Source of the DNA: an uncultured Catenibacillus sp.
Lineage (GTDB): Bacteria > Bacillota > Clostridia > Lachnospirales > Lachnospiraceae
Length of the DNA: 22,214 nucleotides
NCBI GenBank assembly: GCA_934339005.1
Contig: CAKRHR010000044.1
Coordinates: 1 to 22,214, forward strand
Reading direction: 5' to 3'
Shown: piece by piece, positions 6,770 to 14,144 of the stretch
Position numbering within the stretch: the stretch's first letter is position 1
Layout: each line of letters begins with the position of its first letter
Translations under genes and position numbers: made by a program
Notes under the pieces: generated by a model
Told to the model about the DNA's origin: nothing
Database searches by the model: none
What the model saw: the letters and a program-made list of their open reading frames with translations, nothing else

Positions 6770-8053
6770 TCAGTCCACTGTTCTCAGAATAGGAATACGA
6801 CAGTTTTGTCCGCCGCCATAGCCTCGAAGCATAGCTGTCTTCGGATTATTCTTTACCTGAATATCGCCAGCCTGTCCACGAAGCTGTAACACTGCCTCAT
6901 ACACATCTGCCATACCAGAGGCACCGTAGGCATGTCCATAAGAGGTACGTCCACCATGAGGATTAATCGGTCTGTCACCGTCAAAGGCTGTACGTCCTTC
7001 AAGCACCCATTTCCAACCTTCACCCTTTGGAAGATAACCGACTTCTTCAGCCGCACATAATTGTGAGGCAAGTACAAAGTCATTGACAAAAAGTAAATCA
7101 ATATCTGCCGGTGTCAGGCCTGTCATCTCATAAACCTGTCTTGCAGCCTCTTTTGTAATCTCTTTTTCATTGTGCGGACGCATCAGCTCCAGTGCTGATG
7201 CACCAACACCAAGCACTTCAATTGGCTTCTGACGGAATTTGTGTGCCATCTCTGTCGGGCAGACAATCACACAGGCTGCACCATCCGCACTCGGTGCATT
7301 ACCTGTCACACGCAAATACTGTGTTGTCTTCGGGTTAAATGGGGAACGCAAATATTCCATAGGGTCACTGTAGCCGAATTCTTTGGCGATTTCTTCAAAT
7401 GGTGTGCGAAGCATCGCATTTGGATTCATGCTTGCAGCCCTTCTGCCATGATAAGACATAGTATTTAATACTTCATCCACCTGTTCATCCGTCAGTCCGT
7501 TTTCATTTTTATATAAATCCATCCAGTCATCCTGTCCGATATGACCGCCGCCAAGCGCTCTTGTGTATGCACGGTCCATAATTGCTTCCAGATCAGGAAT
7601 AACATCGTCTGTTGTAATTCTCCTTCTCATATGTGCAGGCTTGCCAGGCAGCCACATACCACAGGCCATTTCCGCACAGCCTGTCAGTACAATATCATGG
7701 GCACCGCTGGCAACATCCTTCACAGCTTCCTCAAGGCCCACATAACCTGAGCAGCATGCCTCAGAATGGTGTACAGAGCCTTTGCCTCTCATACCAAACC
7801 ATTCTGCCACCTGCATGTTTGGTGTTGCTGCAAAGTTAAAAAATTTAGGATTTGCAGCGCCATGATAAAAATAATCTATATCTCTTGGCTCAAGTCCCGC
7901 ATCTGCCATTGCCATCAATGCGGCATGTCCAAAATATTCACCTTCTGTAAGCCCTGCAAGTTCAGGGTCATCCCCGATATCGCAGAATGGAGAAATTCCA
8001 ATTCCGATGATGGAAACGCTTCTCATATATTTTCCTAACTTTCCTTTAACCAT
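6770..8053 (-). CDS. SCP2-type thiolase-fold enzyme (acyl-CoA thiolase/C-acyltransferase/retro-aldolase-like)
   Basis: 427 residues. The N-terminal strand MRSVSIIGIGISPF and the nucleophile region SEACCSGYVGL (Cys100 aligns with the catalytic Cys of CxSG) mark a thiolase fold. Downstream are NPHGGRTSYGHAYGASG (364-380, catalytic His374) and the end loop RGYGGGQN. The second catalytic Cys of classical thiolases is absent from that loop (Tyr412 region), as in SCP2-like thiolases that work with DUF35 proteins. Known relatives of that type cleave or form C-C bonds: thiolysis, Ltp2 retro-aldol cleavage, PhlC aryl C-acylation. The start at 8053 has AGAGGAGA at good spacing; Met10 (8026) is the position where most relatives begin. 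It is followed by its DUF35 partner and an ACP-like gene and preceded by the ROK regulator. Substrate unknown. Confidence 0.88.
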   Translation of the reverse strand: MVKGKLGKYMRSVSIIGIGISPFCDIGDDPELAGLTEGEYFGHAALMAMADAGLEPRDIDYFYHGAANPKFFNFAATPNMQVAEWFGMRGKGSVHHSEACCSGYVGLEEAVKDVASGAHDIVLTGCAEMACGMWLPGKPAHMRRRITTDDVIPDLEAIMDRAYTRALGGGHIGQDDWMDLYKNENGLTDEQVDEVLNTMSYHGRRAASMNPNAMLRTPFEEIAKEFGYSDPMEYLRSPFNPKTTQYLRVTGNAPSADGAACVIVCPTEMAHKFRQKPIEVLGVGASALELMRPHNEKEITKEAARQVYEMTGLTPADIDLLFVNDFVLASQLCAAEEVGYLPKGEGWKWVLEGRTAFDGDRPINPHGGRTSYGHAYGASGMADVYEAVLQLRGQAGDIQVKNNPKTAMLRGYGGGQNCRIPILRTVD

Positions 8054-8102
8054 AGCCCTTCTCCTCTATATTCCATTCATCTAGTTTGTTTTTGGTTTGT
8101 TT

Positions 8103-9302
8103 TTATTTTGTTTTATTTGACTTCGTCTTTTGTTTTGACTGTTCAAGGGCGGATGCTGCTGCATTTTTCAAAATATCCGGCAACACCTCCTGGATATGTC
8201 TGCTTCTGGCCTCAAGGGCTGCCCCATAAGCTTCATCATACTCCCCATAAGTACTGAAGCGAAGTCTGGCATCACCGCCTCCGCCAGGAATCATTTTTTC
8301 AAGATAAGCCTTCAGCTTATACTCATATGCTTCGATGTATTTTGCCATCTCACCGCCAATGACAATATCAATACCAAAAAATGCAAAAATATTATGTAAG
8401 GCAAATGTCAGATGCTTTAAATATTCATCCCACATTGCACTGTACTTTTCATTGCCGTTTTCAATCTCTTTAAAGAAATTATCATATCTGATATCTTTTG
8501 AACTTTCCTTTAAAATATCAATAATCTTGCTGGCTGAACAAAGTTCTAAAAAACTGCCCGGCAGACCATACTTTGATGTCCGCGCGTAAGGGTCCAGAAT
8601 CATCGTTCCGATATCCATACTCGATTTTTTCATTTTAATGATTTCATTGCCGCGAAATACAGTGCCACTGATACGACGGCTCAACAGTACAAAACAGGAA
8701 TCCTGATAATCGTCTTTACCAAAAACCTGGGCCATACCTGCCAGATAACAGGAATCACCTACTGTGACCTCCGGTCCAAATACGTCATAAATATCATTTA
8801 ATGAAAGCTTTGGCACACCAAGCGTCTGTGTATCCTCCACAACATTTGCAGCAATATCTACAAAGCCCGGCAATGCCAGACCGCATTTGCAGGACACACC
8901 TGCTTTTGCCTCAAAGTCCTTCACAATCTGTCTGATTTCTTCCCAATATGTTTTTGACGCCTCGAAATCTTTGTATATTAATTCTTTTTCATGAATCACA
9001 CCGGCAAAATCAATCCGTGTGATATATAATGTATGTTTGGCAATACTAACACCAATATAATTCTGAAAATCTGAATTCAGGGACAACTGGAGAGGGCGTC
9101 TTCCACCGGAAGATTCGCCCGTTCCTGCTGCCACCAGGATGTCACTGCCTTTTAAAATATTTACAATATTTGATATTGTCGGAGAACTCAGTCCCCGTTT
9201 TTGTGCAATCTCTGCATTTGTAATTCCTGAATGACATTCAATCTCATACAAAATATTTATCGCATTATTCAGACGCACTTCTATTGTGTTCGCAACTCTC
9301 AT
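8103..9302 (-). CDS. ROK-family transcriptional regulator (NagC/XylR-like), zinc motif missing
   Basis: 399 residues from the ATG at 9302, which has AGGTG in front; the frame also runs to a GTG at 9347 with a poor ribosome site, which would add 15 residues. A winged-helix DNA-binding domain lies near residues 10-65 (GITNAEIAQKRGLSSPTISN), followed by the wing SSGGRRP. A ROK sugar-kinase-like domain follows (YIGVSIAKHTLYITRIDFAG, CGLALPGFVD). The ROK zinc signature (GH followed by CxCGxxGC) is not there: the region reads SMDIGTMILDPYARTSKYG, with Thr for His and no Cys cluster. It probably represses the surrounding operon and responds to a glycoside or its product, but the altered site means the usual free-sugar binding cannot be assumed. 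The C-terminus is a Lys/Thr/Ser-rich tail from low-complexity DNA. Confidence 0.85.
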   Translation of the reverse strand: MRVANTIEVRLNNAINILYEIECHSGITNAEIAQKRGLSSPTISNIVNILKGSDILVAAGTGESSGGRRPLQLSLNSDFQNYIGVSIAKHTLYITRIDFAGVIHEKELIYKDFEASKTYWEEIRQIVKDFEAKAGVSCKCGLALPGFVDIAANVVEDTQTLGVPKLSLNDIYDVFGPEVTVGDSCYLAGMAQVFGKDDYQDSCFVLLSRRISGTVFRGNEIIKMKKSSMDIGTMILDPYARTSKYGLPGSFLELCSASKIIDILKESSKDIRYDNFFKEIENGNEKYSAMWDEYLKHLTFALHNIFAFFGIDIVIGGEMAKYIEAYEYKLKAYLEKMIPGGGGDARLRFSTYGEYDEAYGAALEARSRHIQEVLPDILKNAAASALEQSKQKTKSNKTK

Positions 9303-9360
9303 ACAGCACCTGCCATCATCATTTATTGAAATATCTGATTTTGACACGTAACAGCCACTT

Positions 9361-10326
9361 TTATTTTCTTGTATCAGCTTTTAATTCAAGATAAAGGACT
9401 TCCTGCGGTGTCAGTTTAACCTTCAATGCACCCAGAGAAGATTCAAGTTCTGCACGGTTTGCAGCACCAATCACAGGATAAGCATTTAATGGACTGTCAA
9501 GCACATATGCCATTGCTACCTGTGGGATTGTGCAGCCTTTTTCGTCAGCAATTTCTTTACAACGGTCCAGACGGACAAAGTTTTCTTCACAGCAATAACC
9601 GATACGGCAGAACTGATCAATATCTTCAGGATGCTTTTCAAACATTTCTCTTGTTATTCTACCAGAGAAGAAGCCTCTTGCCAATGAAGAATATGCAAGC
9701 ACAGGCATCTGATTTGCAATATACCATTTCTGTGCATCTTCATTCTTGTGTCCTGCAATTGTCACACAACCCGGTGCAAATGGGTTCTGAACCTGTTCTG
9801 CAAGGCTGAAGTTCGGAGAAGATACACTCATTGGCACAAGATTATGTGCGTAAGCATATTCATTCGCTTCTTCCAATCTCTGATGTGTCCAGTTGGAACC
9901 ACCAAAGATTTTCATTCTGCCTGCTGCATGATGTTCATTTAATTTTTCAACAATCGGGCCTACAGGAAGTGCCGGATTATCTCTGTGTAAAAGATAAATA
10001 TCCAGATAATCTGTCTGAAGCTGTTTTAAAGATTCTTTTAAATCCGCATCGATATCCTCCGGTGTGATACGCTGTTTGTCGCCATCTGGATGGCCACCCT
10101 TTGAAAGAAGTACGATATCTTCACGATTGCCGCGTTCTTTCATCCAAAGGCCGAATGTATCTTCTGAATCATAAGCTCTTGCTGTATCAAATGCATTGAT
10201 ACCAAGTTCATAAGCTGCATCCCATGTTGCAAAATGTTTTTCTTTTTCACTCATGAACATAAACAGTGTGCCCATGAAAAACTTACTTACTTTTTTATCT
10301 AATCCGTCAAATTTTGTATATTCCAT
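9361..10326 (-). CDS. Aldo/keto reductase family oxidoreductase
   Basis: 321 residues with the complete aldo/keto reductase tetrad: Asp47 (NAFDTARAY), Tyr52, Lys76 (LLSKGGH) and His114 (YLLHRDN). The strand-end motif KIFGGSNWT and the late PVIGAANRAELESSL also fit, so this is a normal-length, NAD(P)H-dependent cytoplasmic barrel enzyme. It would reduce an aldehyde or keto group of a sugar or aglycone, or run in reverse. AGAAGGGAAATT precedes the start. It lies 50 bases after the VOC gene and just ahead of the ROK regulator in the long operon, so it is probably part of the same pathway. Substrate is not determined. Confidence 0.92.
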   Translation of the reverse strand: MEYTKFDGLDKKVSKFFMGTLFMFMSEKEKHFATWDAAYELGINAFDTARAYDSEDTFGLWMKERGNREDIVLLSKGGHPDGDKQRITPEDIDADLKESLKQLQTDYLDIYLLHRDNPALPVGPIVEKLNEHHAAGRMKIFGGSNWTHQRLEEANEYAYAHNLVPMSVSSPNFSLAEQVQNPFAPGCVTIAGHKNEDAQKWYIANQMPVLAYSSLARGFFSGRITREMFEKHPEDIDQFCRIGYCCEENFVRLDRCKEIADEKGCTIPQVAMAYVLDSPLNAYPVIGAANRAELESSLGALKVKLTPQEVLYLELKADTRK

Positions 10327-10376
10327 GATTTAATTTCCCTTCTCATTGATTTTGTCGTTTTCTGCTTTATGCGTTT

Positions 10377-10871
10377 TTACGCTTCTTCCGGTAATTTAAA
10401 GTTTGCGTCAAGACCGCCCTTCTTATCTTCATTGTATACTTCAAGGAAAAGTCCGAGTTCTTTCTTTAAATCAAGGTAAGCAAAGTCCATACCAAATGGC
10501 GCTGTGCAATGTAACCAAGGATCTCTGCCTGTCAGCTCTTTGTGCTGTTTAAGCACTTCATCAAAGCTGTCTCTTGTAATCAGTGCGATATGATGCATGC
10601 CAGGGCCATGTTCTTTTAACCATGTCATATATGGGCTGTCTGTGATTGGCTGAATCAGTTCAATCTCAAAGCCCCAGATGTCGCAGAATGCCATGATTGT
10701 ATGTAAATGTGCATTTTCTTCACCATTCATCACGAAACCTTCGATACCTTCTGTATCAAAATCGGAAACTCTCCATGGGCCAACGCCGTATTCTTCATAA
10801 TGTTTGATTGTTTCCTGTACATCCTCTACGATAATTCCGATCTGTAAAAATTTTGCAAACTGTGTGTTCAT
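10377..10871 (-). CDS. VOC-superfamily (glyoxalase/methylmalonyl-CoA epimerase-like) protein
   Basis: 164 residues from the ATG at 10871, chosen because GGGAGGAAAAAC is well placed; the frame is open seven codons further. Two paired beta-alpha-beta-beta-beta modules are visible: FLQIGIIVEDVQETIKHY with GPWRV, IELIQP near residue 71, GMHHIALIT near 94 and LGLFLEVYN near 144. The metal positions of methylmalonyl-CoA epimerase appear as Gln10 (usually His), Glu71, His94 and Glu144. Likely a divalent-metal isomerase, epimerase or lyase acting on a 2-oxo or CoA-type intermediate, which would suit a locus that also has a thiolase. It follows the barrel pair after a 170-base gap. Confidence 0.85.
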   Translation of the reverse strand: MNTQFAKFLQIGIIVEDVQETIKHYEEYGVGPWRVSDFDTEGIEGFVMNGEENAHLHTIMAFCDIWGFEIELIQPITDSPYMTWLKEHGPGMHHIALITRDSFDEVLKQHKELTGRDPWLHCTAPFGMDFAYLDLKKELGLFLEVYNEDKKGGLDANFKLPEEA

Positions 10872-10955
10872 ATGTTTTTCCTCCCAATACATTTTTATGT
10901 TTTATAATGTTTTAAATTTTTTCTTTTTAATATTTTTCTTCATGCTTTTTAATTT

Positions 10956-11027
10956 TGACGATAATTTACTTATATCTGCTTTTTATCTTTCTTTATTCAA
11001 TTATCAGTATCTTATTTATTATCGTCA
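10956..11027 (-). promoter_or_regulatory. Perfect 10-bp long-range inverted repeat in an intercistronic gap
   Basis: TGACGATAAT (10956-10965) is exactly complementary to ATTATCGTCA (11018-11027), enclosing 52 AT-rich bases. It fills most of the 170-base gap between a barrel gene and the VOC gene, the longest gap in the operon. The pairing could form a stem protecting the upstream mRNA, or the two arms could be protein-binding half-sites. There is no T run after the second arm, so it is not a standard terminator. A promoter for the VOC gene in this gap cannot be excluded. Confidence 0.5.
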
Positions 11028-11041
11028 GACTATAACAACTG

Positions 11042-11977
11042 TTATTTATAAATCGGATCAAGCACTGTATCAATATAATTCTTTGTCAGAAGAATCGTTG
11101 ATAAAGGATCCGGTGTACCGTCAGATTCAATACCAATCCAGCCTTTATGTTTGTGCTTTTTCATCAATTCCCATAAGCCTTTGAAATCAAGATATCCGCC
11201 GCCCGGCTCCCAGAACCATCTTGCGCCTGTTTCATCATATTCTGCACCTGGTCCGAAACGTTTTTCATCCGGTGCATTCAGATATCTCGTATCTTTAATA
11301 TGGAAATACTGAACTCTGTCATGATATGTATCATAAAACTTCAGCATATCTTTTCCCATGATAGCCACCTGCGCTGTGTCCAGACAATAGTAAACATATC
11401 TCGGGTCTGTCATCTCTAAGAATTTTTCATGATCGTATTTATTCACTGCACACCAGAATTCGTTGTGAATTGAAACCGCCAGACCTTTTTCTGCACACAT
11501 GCGGCCTACTGTATTCATACATTCAGCAACATTTTTCAAACCTTCCTCATCCAGTGGGCCTGTACCATAATACTGACCTGCCGGCTGAACAATCAGGTTA
11601 ATGCCATCACACTCAGCAAGTGCATCTATGGCCTGCTGTTCATAAGCATATATTGCAGGATGATTTCTCTTATCCTGAGAACCAACATGATGTGAAAACA
11701 TACCGGTGATACGCTCAATACCTCTTTCCTGTGCAAATTCTTTGAAGTTTTTCATAGAGCCGAAAGCATTCATAATACTTGGCACTGAAAAGACCATAAT
11801 CTCGATACCTTTAAATCCGGCACCTGCAAAGTATCTGAGAATCTTATCCCAGTCCTGGTAATAATAGGCTGAACCAAAATCACCCATGTACCATTCATCA
11901 AAATTATTAATCTGTTTGTAATTGATATTACCCCAGAGATTCGTCATGTATGTATAATTTAAATTTCTTTCTGCCAT
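11042..11977 (-). CDS. Sugar phosphate isomerase/epimerase-like TIM barrel protein, second of a tandem pair
   Basis: 311 residues beginning MAERNLNYTYMTNLWGN. Barrel metal-site candidates are Glu173 (SIHNEFW), Asp200 (YCLDTAQV, where Gln203 replaces the usual His), His226 (YFHIKDTR) and Glu284 (IGIESDG), so three or four ligands are intact. AAGGAGG sits in the last codons of the preceding barrel gene and the start codon follows that gene's stop by three bases, so the two are translationally coupled. The HNEFW motif resembles RNEYW in the upstream paralogue, suggesting duplication. Probable role: isomerase, epimerase or lyase acting on a keto sugar or glycoside, perhaps as a hetero-oligomer with its neighbour. 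No signal peptide. Confidence 0.87.
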   Translation of the reverse strand: MAERNLNYTYMTNLWGNINYKQINNFDEWYMGDFGSAYYYQDWDKILRYFAGAGFKGIEIMVFSVPSIMNAFGSMKNFKEFAQERGIERITGMFSHHVGSQDKRNHPAIYAYEQQAIDALAECDGINLIVQPAGQYYGTGPLDEEGLKNVAECMNTVGRMCAEKGLAVSIHNEFWCAVNKYDHEKFLEMTDPRYVYYCLDTAQVAIMGKDMLKFYDTYHDRVQYFHIKDTRYLNAPDEKRFGPGAEYDETGARWFWEPGGGYLDFKGLWELMKKHKHKGWIGIESDGTPDPLSTILLTKNYIDTVLDPIYK

Positions 11978-11980
11978 CGT

Positions 11981-12973
11981 TTAACAAACCTCCTTTTTTG
12001 TATAATGTTTTTCAAGGTTATTCCAGAAAGTTCTCATTCTCAAAATACCCTTTGGAATATCTGTGGAATACTTTGAATCCAAAACAACCGGACCATCAAA
12101 ATCTGCTTTTTTAAGAATTTCATAAATTCGGTCAAAATCCATACCGCCGTAGCCCAGATCATAATAAACACGCTGCTGTCTGCCCTCCTGAGGAAATTCA
12201 GGGGAAATGCTTTTGTAAACTTTAAGTTCATCTTCAAACTTTGTGTCTGTAAAACAAACCGCTTTCGCCTGACCGGCATATTTTTCAAAATATGCTACCG
12301 GGTCTGCACCTGCAATAAACAAATGCGCTGGATCCGGTGCGTAAGATACAAGATTTGCATCCAACTTTTCAATAAATGCGTCAATATTTGCGCCGCGCAT
12401 TAGTGTCCAGTATTCATTGCGAATTACCATATTAATCTGTTTGTTCTGACAATATGCTCCGATGCGGTTCATACAGGCTGCTGCATCATCCATAAAGCCT
12501 GCAATTTTTGTTTCATCTCCGGCAAATATCTGATTTAAAAATCCAATACCCGGTGTCGGTGAAACTAAAAGCGTGCTTCCTTTAAGTTCTACCAGCGCGT
12601 CTGTGACATCTGCTGCATGTTTGTAAAATTCATCAAAGAACTGCTCTATCGGAAGTCCTGTTTCAAAAAGGCTGTTGTACTGGCTCTGCGCTGAAATCTG
12701 AATGACCTCAACATTGTCAATCCCCTTGTCATTCAAATATTTCAAATAACCACCGGCTGAGCCAAATCTTGTCCTGATGGATGCTGTACAGATAGGTGCA
12801 CCGTTTCTGGAAACATTCTCTGTATTTGGAACCATCGGAATCATAATTGAAGAAAATCCTGCTGCTGCAAACATATCTGTGACTTCATCCCAGTACCACT
12901 TTGCTGCTCTTAAAAAAGCACCAGGACCACTTGTGTCTGGATTAACAATACCAAAACTTGCTACTGCTTTCAT
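11981..12973 (-). CDS. Xylose isomerase-like TIM barrel protein with degenerate metal site, first gene of the long operon
   Basis: 330 residues from the ATG at 12973 (MKAVASFGIVNPDTSG); AAAGGGG lies upstream, while the in-frame GTG four codons earlier overlaps that site and is unlikely to start translation. The barrel pattern is clear, but the metal positions are partly altered: Glu187 (IRNEYW), Asp214 and His217 (PDPAHLF) are kept, the later His is Thr242 (CFTDTKF), and the last acid is Asp299 (VVLDSKY) instead of Glu. It may be a non-catalytic or differently acting subunit of the coupled downstream barrel, or use a modified metal site. It is preceded by the promoter at 13040-13068, with a leader of about 60 bases. 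Confidence 0.83.
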   Translation of the reverse strand: MKAVASFGIVNPDTSGPGAFLRAAKWYWDEVTDMFAAAGFSSIMIPMVPNTENVSRNGAPICTASIRTRFGSAGGYLKYLNDKGIDNVEVIQISAQSQYNSLFETGLPIEQFFDEFYKHAADVTDALVELKGSTLLVSPTPGIGFLNQIFAGDETKIAGFMDDAAACMNRIGAYCQNKQINMVIRNEYWTLMRGANIDAFIEKLDANLVSYAPDPAHLFIAGADPVAYFEKYAGQAKAVCFTDTKFEDELKVYKSISPEFPQEGRQQRVYYDLGYGGMDFDRIYEILKKADFDGPVVLDSKYSTDIPKGILRMRTFWNNLEKHYTKKEVC

Positions 12974-13039
12974 TTTTTTATACACCCCTTTGTTACTTTT
13001 TCAGGTCATTTGGTTTTCTCCTGATCTCTTTGTAATATT

Positions 13040-13068
13040 AAAATACACCACTCTTCATCTTATGTCAA
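13040..13068 (-). promoter_or_regulatory. SigmaA-type promoter of the long barrel/thiolase operon
   Basis: Minus strand: -35 TTGACA (13063-13068), exactly 17 bp, then -10 TATTTT (13040-13045); the predicted start is near 13033. Just upstream of the -35, on the plus strand, AATACTTTTT occurs twice 12 bp apart (from 13067 and 13079). The whole element resembles the promoter at 6011-6039, suggesting joint control of both operons. Confidence 0.7.
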
Positions 13069-13157
13069 TACTTTTTGAAATACTTTTTTTAATTCTTTAA
13101 AAAAGTCTTTATTATTAATCGTAGTATTAAGTTTTTCTTATGCTTCACACAATTATT

Positions 13158-13186
13158 TTGACTGAACATTCATATCAGATTTTAAT
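13158..13186 (+). promoter_or_regulatory. Plus-strand promoter-like element facing the small reading frame
   Basis: TTGACT (13158-13163), 17 bp, TTTAAT (13181-13186), five of six matches in each hexamer. Transcription would begin near 13193, in or beside the AAAGGAGG of the small reading frame, giving a very short leader. In such AT-rich DNA promoter look-alikes arise by chance, so this is suggestive only. Confidence 0.4.
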
Positions 13187-13207
13187 TTTAAAGGAGGCTA
13201 AATCACA

Positions 13208-13279
13208 ATGTATTTTTTGCCATACAATAAAAACAGCGCCTCATCCCTGCCAGGACAAAACGCTGTTTTTATATTTTGA
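13208..13279 (+). CDS. Candidate 23-residue small protein gene
   Basis: ATG to TGA, 24 codons: begins MYFLPYNKNSAS and ends GQNAVFIF. AAAGGAGG ends ten bases before the ATG, and a promoter-like pair lies just ahead of it. The frame spans the hairpin at 13227-13272, so a transcript from the element at 13158 would probably end within or just after the frame. It is the only credible coding frame on the plus strand. The peptide has aromatic/hydrophobic ends and a polar middle with no recognisable family. It could be a real small peptide, a leader, an antisense RNA carrying a fortuitous frame, or chance; conservation is the deciding test. Confidence 0.35.
   Translation: MYFLPYNKNSASSLPGQNAVFIF
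13227..13272 (-). terminator. Intrinsic terminator of the three-gene ABC importer operon (probably bidirectional)
   Basis: A perfect 12-bp stem, ATAAAAACAGCG (13227-13238) with CGCTGTTTTTAT (13261-13272), encloses a 22-base loop. The TTTTTAT end of the stem gives a T tract on either strand. It lies about 70 bases beyond the ATPase stop on the minus strand, the expected place for the end of that operon. Confidence 0.7.
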
Positions 13280-13310
13280 CAATCCTTTAATTTTCAAATC
13301 ATGGATTGTC
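13278..13310. repeat. Perfect 8-bp inverted repeat between ATPase stop and terminator
   Basis: GACAATCC (13278-13285) and GGATTGTC (13303-13310) are exact complements with 17 bases between them. In the ATPase operon's transcript this would make a second stem upstream of the terminator; as DNA it could be a binding site. No partner site was found elsewhere by eye. Confidence 0.4.
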
Positions 13311-13343
13311 TGCTTTATTCACTTTTTATTTAATGAGCTAACA

Positions 13344-14141
13344 TTAGTGTGCCAGCATCATACGGTCGTTGGCAAATTCACCACCACTAATCTGTTCGAA
13401 CTTACGAAGTAAATCTGAAACTTCAAGATTCTTCTTCTCTTCGCCGGATACATCATAAATGATTTGTCCGTCGTTCATCATAATCAGGCGGTTGCCGTAT
13501 TTGATGGCGTGCTTCATGTTATGTGTAATCATCATTGTAGTCAGATGGTGTTCATTCACAACACGTTCTGTCATGTCAAGCACCTTCTGAGCTGTCTTAG
13601 GGTCAAGAGCTGCTGTATGCTCATCTAAAAGCAAAAGTTTTGGCTCTTTAATTGTCGCCATCAGAAGCGTCAAGGCCTGACGCTGTCCACCGGACAAAAG
13701 ACCTACCTTTGAAGCCATTCTCGATTCCAGACCAAGATCTAAGTCTTTGAGCATCTCAACAAACATTTCTCTTTCTTTACTTGAAATACCCCACTTTAAG
13801 CTGCGGCGTTTGCCTCGTCTGAGCGCCAGTGCAAGATTTTCCTCAATCTGCATATCTCCTGCAGTACCCTTAAGTGGATCCTGGAAAACACGTCCGATAT
13901 ATTTGGCACGTTTAAATTCAGGCTCTTTTGTTACATCATGGCCGTCAATTTTAATATTGCCCTGCTCTACAGAAAATACACCTGCAACAGCATTGAGCAT
14001 TGTGGATTTACCTGCACCGTTACCACCGATAACTGTTACAAAATCGCCTTTGTCCAAATGAAGTTCAAGGCCTTTTAAAGCATCCTTTTGTACCGGTGTA
14101 CCAATGTTAAAGGATTTATGTACGTTAATAATATCTAACAT
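13344..14141 (-). CDS. ABC transporter ATP-binding protein (COG1101 type, partner of COG2984/COG4120)
   Basis: 265 residues with complete nucleotide-binding motifs: Walker A GGNGAGKST (39-47), Q-loop FQDPLKGTAGDM, signature LLSGGQRQ (148-155), Walker B LLLLDEHTAALD (169-180, Asp173/Glu174) and switch His207 (MITHNMKH). The motif GRVFQDPLKGTA and the tail of the sequence fit the ATPases that travel with COG2984 binding proteins, the class that includes the putative tryptophan/tyrosine importers of Firmicutes. It provides energy for import at the inner face of the membrane. GGAGG lies in the end of the permease gene and the start follows the permease stop by three bases, so the pair is translationally coupled. 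Confidence 0.93.
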   Translation of the reverse strand: MLDIINVHKSFNIGTPVQKDALKGLELHLDKGDFVTVIGGNGAGKSTMLNAVAGVFSVEQGNIKIDGHDVTKEPEFKRAKYIGRVFQDPLKGTAGDMQIEENLALALRRGKRRSLKWGISSKEREMFVEMLKDLDLGLESRMASKVGLLSGGQRQALTLLMATIKEPKLLLLDEHTAALDPKTAQKVLDMTERVVNEHHLTTMMITHNMKHAIKYGNRLIMMNDGQIIYDVSGEEKKNLEVSDLLRKFEQISGGEFANDRMMLAH

Positions 14142-14144
14142 GCT

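Noticed and set aside
8081..8125. (CAAAA)n-like tract at the end of the ROK gene, similar to the tract at 17521-17546, as a mobile or phase-variable repeat
   Set aside because: Units are irregular and the similarity is only low complexity; it gives a Lys-rich tail and an unstructured leader, with no sign of a defined repeat.
10872..10892. Upstream start for the VOC gene at 10892
   Set aside because: GGGAGG is correctly spaced for the ATG at 10871, and the extra seven residues lie over that ribosome site.
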